Shown: positions 52,958-58,539 of the stretch, in pieces
Layout: each line of letters begins with the position of its first letter
Numbering within the stretch: position 1 is the stretch's first letter
Source: Alteromonas sp. KUL42
GTDB taxonomy: Bacteria > Pseudomonadota > Gammaproteobacteria > Enterobacterales > Alteromonadaceae
Assembly (NCBI RefSeq): GCF_006538325.1
Contig: NZ_BJKK01000023.1
Span: 1-58,539, forward strand
DNA: 58,539 nt
Reading direction: 5' to 3'
Program-made: the position numbers and the translations under genes
Notes under the pieces: model-generated
What the model was told of the DNA's origin: nothing
Seen by the model: only the letters and a program-made list of their open reading frames with translations
The model's database searches: none

Positions 52958-55684
52958 GTGAGTAACTCCATAAACTTCGAAAATGCACATCATATAATTT
53001 TGCCCAATGGCATGCGTGCAATGTTATGCCACACTCCCTCAGCAACGGAATCGTTTGTTTCCATGTCGGTAAGAGCCGGTCATTTTTACGATCCAGATGA
53101 CTGCCAAGGTTTGGCTCATTTACTTGAGCATATGCTCTTTATGGGCAGTCGTCACTTACCAAAACCCAATGCGATAAACCATTTTATAGAACAACACGGT
53201 GGCTCGCTGAACGCGTGGACGGGTACTGAATATGCCAATTATCACTATCATTGCTCTAGCGATGCCATAGCACAAACATTGCCTGCATTTGCAGACATGC
53301 TGCGTCAGCCGCTGTTTGAAGAAGACGCGTTAAAAAAAGAAATCAATAATATTCACTCGGAGTTCGAATTTAAGAAAAAAGACGACCTTCGACGTCTATA
53401 CCAAATTCATAAAGAAACCTGCAACCCTTCTCACCCGTTTGCAAAATTTTCTGTAGGCAATAGTGACACATTCTCTGAGCATGCCATAGACGAATTAAAA
53501 CGCAGGCTCAGAACTATGCACACTATATTCTATTGCGGAAGTAACATGTGCTTATGCATTGCCAGCCCTATGCCTACTTTGCAACTAGAAGCACTTATAA
53601 ACCAGTGTTTTGGTTCAATGGAAACAGGAGAGCTTGCCCAAGATGACTGGCCTGCGTTGTACACTCAGAATGAATTGGGCATACAAATAAACATTAATCC
53701 ATTGCAAAGTGCAAAACGGATGATTGTGACCTTTGCACTTCCAGCATTGCAAAATGACTTTAAATGCAAGCCGCTCAATTATATTAGTCACCTTATCGGA
53801 GACGAAGGTGAAGGTAGTCTTTTAGCGTATCTTAAGCAAAAAGATTGGGCGTTGAACCTCATTGCGGGTTCAGGTATCGAAGGTGACCGCTTTAAGGATT
53901 TCAATGTCAGCTTTCAGCTAACAAGTAACGGATTAAAAAATAAGTTCGAGGTTGTTAAAGCGCTGTTTAGTTACATTGATTTAATCAAAGAGGGTGCCCA
54001 TGAAGTATGGCGATACCGGGAGAAAGCACAGCTAAACGCATTGGCCCTTGAATACGAAGAAAGTGTTAAGCCTTTAGGGCTTGTAACTGAGTATGCGCAG
54101 CACCAATTTATTTTCTCAGCGAAGGAAGTAAAGCAATTGCGTTCGACCATTGGTAGCTACGATCAAAAAGTGCTAGAGCATGCATTGTCTTTCTTTACAC
54201 CTAAAAATTTACGTTTAAAAGTTATTTCTAAAGAGGTAAAAACCGACACAATTTGTGCATTTTACAAAGCGGAATATAGTGTAGAAAAAATACACGAAGA
54301 CTTGCTCAATGTCTTTTCATCGCCGAACGTGATAAGCGCTTTAAAACTACCACCTCCTAACCCTTATTTAGGTGATGAATATCAGCTAATATTACCGGAA
54401 ACTGGTTTCAATATTCCTAATAAGCTTGTAGATACAGGAGACTATCGTTTTTGGTTTGCTCAAGATCAGCAGTTTCACAGTCCAAAGGGTGATATTTATA
54501 TATCATTTGATGCCACTAGCTTTTCTGACACTTTAGAAGCCGTTGCAGCAAAACGAATTTGGTTGGGCGCACTCAACGATTATTTACAAGCGAAGTATTA
54601 TCGAGCAGAAATTGCGGGGTTACACTACAGAATATACGGTCATCAAGCGGGCTTTACACTTCATACCCGAGGCTTTACAAACCAACAAACATTGCTTGCT
54701 AGCCAACTTCTGGATGCTGTTACTAGTTACGTTCCAGATGAACGGGCCTTCGAACATCACAAGACACTTCAGATTCAAAGTCTTCAAAATGCACTACTTA
54801 ACAAGCCAACTAACCGCTTATTTTCGCGGCTAAGTGTATTGATTCAAAGAAATACACAAGCCCCTGTTGAGCTACTCGATATTATTGAAGATATTGACTA
54901 CGACAAAATGCTCTCATGTCGAGAATCTGCTTTCCGCTGTTACTTTATCGAAGCTTTCATGCATGGAAATTGGGCCAGTGAAGAAGCTAAGTTTTTTGCA
55001 GAGAAGATACGTACACTAAATGACAAAGCAGGAGGCGCGCCATTGTCTAGAGCCGTATCCAAGCTTCCTATTGGTGATACGCTCTATCACGAAGTAACAT
55101 GCGATCACGACGACGCTGCGATTGTTCTTTACTTTCAAGCTCCGACACCGAGCTTAACTGATACTGCACTTTGTATGGTACTTGAGCAGATGTTAGCAGC
55201 GCCTTTCTTTAACGCACTGAGAACAGAGCAACAGTTGGGTTATATCGTGGGTACAGGTTACGTACCTCATAACCAACATCCAGGAATGGCTTTTTACATA
55301 CAAAGCCCACAGTGCAGTCCGAAGCAACTATTAGATGCTACAACAGAATTTCTATTTCAACAGTTAGATGAAATTGAGTTTTATCGCTTTTACTGGCCTA
55401 CCATTCAACAAAACTTGGTTAAGCAACTAGAAGAACGAGATTTAACCTTATCAATGAAATCTCAACGGTTGTGGGTCAGTTTAGGTACGCAAGACCTAGA
55501 GTTTAACCGCAATAGTAAACTTGCTGCGCGCATTAAAACGCTAAGCTTCGAAGAAATACAGGCTTTTGCCGATCAACTGGCTAAACGAGAGCGATGCGGA
55601 GAACTCGTATTGTATTCAAGTGGTAAATTTAAGGCTATACCTACTCTGCAGAAGCGAACAATTAACAGTATCGCTGAGTTCTAA
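52958..55684 (+). CDS. M16 family metallopeptidase (pitrilysin/insulinase type)
   Basis: 908 residues, four-domain M16A architecture. The inverted zinc motif HLLEH (about 51-55; GLAHLLEHMLFMG) is present, with the third ligand Glu in NNIHSEFEFKKKDD. A C-terminal region matches insulinase (EQQLGYIVGTGYVPHNQHPGMAFYIQSP). No signal peptide, so unlike E. coli PtrA it is probably cytoplasmic. GTG start at 52958. Confidence 0.93.
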   Translation: MSNSINFENAHHIILPNGMRAMLCHTPSATESFVSMSVRAGHFYDPDDCQGLAHLLEHMLFMGSRHLPKPNAINHFIEQHGGSLNAWTGTEYANYHYHCSSDAIAQTLPAFADMLRQPLFEEDALKKEINNIHSEFEFKKKDDLRRLYQIHKETCNPSHPFAKFSVGNSDTFSEHAIDELKRRLRTMHTIFYCGSNMCLCIASPMPTLQLEALINQCFGSMETGELAQDDWPALYTQNELGIQININPLQSAKRMIVTFALPALQNDFKCKPLNYISHLIGDEGEGSLLAYLKQKDWALNLIAGSGIEGDRFKDFNVSFQLTSNGLKNKFEVVKALFSYIDLIKEGAHEVWRYREKAQLNALALEYEESVKPLGLVTEYAQHQFIFSAKEVKQLRSTIGSYDQKVLEHALSFFTPKNLRLKVISKEVKTDTICAFYKAEYSVEKIHEDLLNVFSSPNVISALKLPPPNPYLGDEYQLILPETGFNIPNKLVDTGDYRFWFAQDQQFHSPKGDIYISFDATSFSDTLEAVAAKRIWLGALNDYLQAKYYRAEIAGLHYRIYGHQAGFTLHTRGFTNQQTLLASQLLDAVTSYVPDERAFEHHKTLQIQSLQNALLNKPTNRLFSRLSVLIQRNTQAPVELLDIIEDIDYDKMLSCRESAFRCYFIEAFMHGNWASEEAKFFAEKIRTLNDKAGGAPLSRAVSKLPIGDTLYHEVTCDHDDAAIVLYFQAPTPSLTDTALCMVLEQMLAAPFFNALRTEQQLGYIVGTGYVPHNQHPGMAFYIQSPQCSPKQLLDATTEFLFQQLDEIEFYRFYWPTIQQNLVKQLEERDLTLSMKSQRLWVSLGTQDLEFNRNSKLAARIKTLSFEEIQAFADQLAKRERCGELVLYSSGKFKAIPTLQKRTINSIAEF

Positions 55685-55997
55685 AAAAAGATACCTTATT
55701 ATTTGTAAATATGTTTTGCTGGACTTAGCTCTACACTTCTCATACAAACCAGACTCTCATCACATTAGCGACTGCATATTACTGTTACAGGGACTTAGTA
55801 ACCAGCAGTATTAATAATGAACCTTATACCTATATAAGCAACACTTTGATTAAGAAGTAAACCATCATTCCGCTTAACTTAAAAAATCCTTGTAGCTATG
55901 CCGTTAATTGGGCATATTTGTTCTCTAACCGTTAGGGATGCGGTCGGTAAAATTAAGAACAATAAATAATACTTGGCATTTTCCAGAAGGTGTGTAG
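55685..55997. other. Intergenic region between the M16 peptidase and the propeller sensor
   Basis: 313 bp, AT-rich, with no ORF above noise and no strong hairpin. It must carry the promoter of the sensor gene; no clear box is visible. Confidence 0.45.
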
Positions 55998-58539
55998 GTG
56001 CGCTCAACCCTAATTTATTCAATTTTTCTTCTCATTTGTGCCTTCTTGGGCTCATTACTTTCCCCTGCCGCCGCAATAGAAGTGGCTGATCTACATTTTG
56101 CTGAATTGAATAAAAGACATGGCTTATCAGACACTGCTGTGCTCGATTTAGTGGAAGATGAAATGGGATATATCTGGTTAGCGACATCAAATGGTCTAAA
56201 TCGTTATTCTGGATACGATGTCAAACAATATCACCCGAGTGATGTAGACCCAAATTCATTACCCTCAGGATATATACAAACACTTTTTGTCGATTCTTAT
56301 GGGAAGTTGTGGATTGGGACTCATGCAGGCTTAGCACTCTATCAACCAGAAACAGACGACTTCAAAGTATTTAATAAGAATAATTCCGTAATAAAAACAG
56401 AGCTAGTAACTGCGATAACCGAGACAAGAAACGGTGATATTTTATTTGCAGATAGAAAATATCTTTACAAACTAACGCGTAACGAGTCACAAATATCAAT
56501 CATCTCTCAAGTATTTGATGAAGAAAGCTTCATAAAAGTTATTTTCGAAGAATCAGGCCGTATTTGGGTTGGATCTAACCAGTTTGGCGCTAGACTAATT
56601 GACTCTGCCAACTCAAATGTATTTGATCTCAAAAAAGTAAACCCGTGGGGTATCTCTGTTGACGTTAGAGCTCTCCACGACATTAAAGTAATCAATGGTA
56701 ACTATTGGTTAGCTACTAATGAAGGAATTAAAGTACTTAACTCTAATGGACAAGTATTAAGAGAGTTAACTAATAAAGACTTCGGTATTGATGGTGAAAT
56801 AAACACATTTTCCTTAAGTTTGGTCGGAGAGAATGTTTGGATAGGCTCTTATAATGGATTATTTTTACTTTCTCATGCTGTTACCGAAGAAATCAATCAA
56901 GATTTCAAGCCTGATTTCCTGCATTTAAATGCCGAAACCTATGATGCAACTGGCCTCCCCTCGGCAATTATAATAAAAGTCATGGAAGACCGTACAGGTG
57001 TGGTTTGGGCTGCGACATTTAGGCAAGGGGCATTTAGATACCATCCCGAATACGCTACTGTGCACTTTCAGCCAGTTTATAATTCAAGTCGCCATACCGA
57101 TGATAACTTTTCGACTATTTGGGGATTTGCTGAATCTCAAGACGGCAGTGTTTATTTAATATCTCAGCAAAGAGGAATCGGTAAGATATCTAAGGAAACC
57201 GGAGAAGTAGTTTTTTTCGATGTATTCAATGCATATAAGGAATCTATTTCATATTGGGATATTGAGATTGACAGTAACGGACTTTTTTGGGTTGCAACTT
57301 CATCAGGCCTTTTGGTTTTCGAAAAGCTAGAAAACGACTTTAAGCTAATAAGACAATTTTTTGAAGGTGCTTTCATAGACCATATTTTTAAAACTGAAAA
57401 CGCGATATGGCTTCGTTCATCAGATAGTGGGGTTCACTACGTTGATGTAAACAGTGTCGCCAAAAGCCCAACATCTAATGTTCCAACGCGTCTAAACATT
57501 AGCGAAGACTATGGCAAAATGTTTGCTATCTACGCAGACGATCAGCAAAGAATTTGGTTCAGAGCCGGTGAGAAGCTAATCATATATTCTTTGAGAAGCA
57601 GTAACGTTGTTAGAGTTTTAGATTCTCAAAACGGAATCAATTCACTTGTTTACGGTATCCACGAAACTGACGATGGCTTGTGGTTGACTACACGATCTGA
57701 TGGGGTCCTGCAGTTTGATAGAAACAGCCTTACGGTAAAAAACAAGCAAGTTAGAAATAACCACAGTGGCTTCATTACTTCAACCACTGCTATTGAAAAT
57801 AGTATATGGTATTCAGACACTGCAGGGGTTCATAGGGTTCACCTACCTTCCCTTAAAGAATCGGAAAGTATTCCGAACGCACAGCTTGAATACAACTCGT
57901 TAGGTGAAGGAGCTGTCATTGCGACTTCCGACGACGTAATTTATTTTGGCGGTAATAGAGGGCTTAATAAGATATCTAAATTAAGCAGAAGCTCCTTAAA
58001 TGAAAGAGCAACAACCCTGCGGCCTCAACTTTATGAATTTAGCATTTTTGGCTCAGACGCTTATAAAAATAAGTCTCAGCTTAGTGAAGAAGCTCTTCAC
58101 TCTTTTTCTTCTAAAGAAAATATTACATATAAAGAGAGTATTGAACTTAAACACTACGAATCAAGGTTTAGTGTATCATTTGGGCTTATAAACCCTGTAT
58201 ATCCGAATCAAGTAACCTATCGCTATAAACTTTCCAATGTGGATGAGAACTGGATATATAATGACTCTGAAAGGACCGCTCAATTTAATAATGTTTCATT
58301 TGGAAATTATCAATTCGAAGTTCAAGCTAAGGAGCCTGGAAAGCTCTGGTCGCCAAGTAGAAATCTTAATATAGTTGTCAATCGCCCTCCTTGGCTCCAT
58401 TCAGTGGCTCTTGTATTTTACACACTAATTGCATTGGTCTTTTTGGGTTTTATAATCCGACAATATCAGATAAGAAAGGCGAATCAACTAGCTGTTAAAG
58501 AATCAGAAGAACGCTTAAAGCTGACATTATGGAGCTCAG
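55998..58539 (+). CDS. Two-component-regulator propeller / Y_Y_Y sensor protein, 3' end outside the window
   Basis: An open frame of 847 codons that runs off the window without a stop. GTG at 55998 has AGAAGG 7 bp upstream. The product has a signal peptide (to about residue 28, ...LSPAAA), a periplasmic ligand-binding double propeller of Reg_prop repeats (GYIWLATSNGLNRYSG; GKLWIGTHAGLALY; GRIWVGSNQFG), a Y_Y_Y domain (about 710-795; VTYRYKLSNVDENWI), one membrane helix (about 803-825) and the beginning of a PAS-like domain (KESEERLKLTLWSS). In Alteromonadales such N-termini commonly join GGDEF/EAL or histidine-kinase outputs; the output here is beyond the edge. Confidence 0.88.
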   Translation, partial: MRSTLIYSIFLLICAFLGSLLSPAAAIEVADLHFAELNKRHGLSDTAVLDLVEDEMGYIWLATSNGLNRYSGYDVKQYHPSDVDPNSLPSGYIQTLFVDSYGKLWIGTHAGLALYQPETDDFKVFNKNNSVIKTELVTAITETRNGDILFADRKYLYKLTRNESQISIISQVFDEESFIKVIFEESGRIWVGSNQFGARLIDSANSNVFDLKKVNPWGISVDVRALHDIKVINGNYWLATNEGIKVLNSNGQVLRELTNKDFGIDGEINTFSLSLVGENVWIGSYNGLFLLSHAVTEEINQDFKPDFLHLNAETYDATGLPSAIIIKVMEDRTGVVWAATFRQGAFRYHPEYATVHFQPVYNSSRHTDDNFSTIWGFAESQDGSVYLISQQRGIGKISKETGEVVFFDVFNAYKESISYWDIEIDSNGLFWVATSSGLLVFEKLENDFKLIRQFFEGAFIDHIFKTENAIWLRSSDSGVHYVDVNSVAKSPTSNVPTRLNISEDYGKMFAIYADDQQRIWFRAGEKLIIYSLRSSNVVRVLDSQNGINSLVYGIHETDDGLWLTTRSDGVLQFDRNSLTVKNKQVRNNHSGFITSTTAIENSIWYSDTAGVHRVHLPSLKESESIPNAQLEYNSLGEGAVIATSDDVIYFGGNRGLNKISKLSRSSLNERATTLRPQLYEFSIFGSDAYKNKSQLSEEALHSFSSKENITYKESIELKHYESRFSVSFGLINPVYPNQVTYRYKLSNVDENWIYNDSERTAQFNNVSFGNYQFEVQAKEPGKLWSPSRNLNIVVNRPPWLHSVALVFYTLIALVFLGFIIRQYQIRKANQLAVKESEERLKLTLWSS

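Noticed and set aside
1..58539. CRISPR array
   Set aside because: No regularly spaced direct repeats were seen anywhere in the window.

Overview
The window reads as a chromosomal segment of a marine gammaproteobacterium of the Alteromonadales, most likely Alteromonadaceae (Alteromonas, Glaciecola or Aestuariibacter type). This rests on gene order, moderate GC, protein style, and Enterobacterales-like synteny (tol-pal next to tRNA-Lys; aspS-nudB-ruvCAB; glrK-glrG-glrR; pheA/tyrA-aroF; rpsP-rimM-trmD-rplS; ffh-ypjD-yfjD) combined with lineage-specific genes. The species is not determined.

Layout. 1-5.6 kb: two identical tRNA-Lys genes, then the complete ybgC-tolQRAB-pal-cpoB envelope operon, all on the minus strand. 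5.8-6.0 kb: an unannotated plus-strand transcription unit (consensus promoter, structured ~133-nt RNA, strong terminator) that looks like a small RNA. 6.1-10.7 kb: ruvB, ruvA, ruvC, nudB and aspS (minus), with yebC absent from its usual place. 10.9-15.2 kb: a DUF72 gene and the glrK-glrG-glrR signalling operon, in which both glrG and glrR carry single-base frameshifts. 15.2-22 kb: a signalling block with an EF-hand protein, a GGDEF-EAL protein, a TerB-like protein, a frameshifted receiver-PP2C-kinase protein with its STAS partner (HsbR/HsbA or CrsR/CrsA type), a SUI1-family protein and a double-receiver regulator. 22-27.3 kb: aromatic amino acid synthesis. pheA lies behind a leader-peptide attenuator; aroF-tyrA are convergent to it behind a TyrR-type box; a frameshifted chemotaxis receptor lies between. 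27.7-31.7 kb: an enoyl-CoA hydratase, a fatty acid hydroxylase, a tiny PEP-CTERM-like protein, and rpsP-rimM-trmD-rplS.

31.7-48 kb is an accessory block between rpsP and ffh, which are neighbours in E. coli. It contains a lipoprotein, an ABC exporter, an RND efflux pair, a second TerB-like gene, a three-gene SMC/condensin-like operon (DUF3584-type ATPase plus MukE-like and kleisin-like partners, each overlapping by 4 bp, with no Wadjet nuclease nearby) and a collagen-like lipoprotein with a duplicated beta-propeller half. The conserved block resumes with ffh, ypjD and a CorC/YfjD protein. A small unknown gene, sixA and a pitrilysin-like protease follow. The window ends inside a large propeller/Y_Y_Y membrane sensor that starts at 55998 and runs off the edge.

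Most notable: (1) the condensin-like operon inside the accessory insertion; (2) four apparent frameshifts, all in signal-transduction genes and three of them in homopolymers; (3) the candidate small RNA at 5.85 kb; (4) the complete pheA attenuator and the aroF TyrR box. All calls come from reading the sequence; no database search was run.
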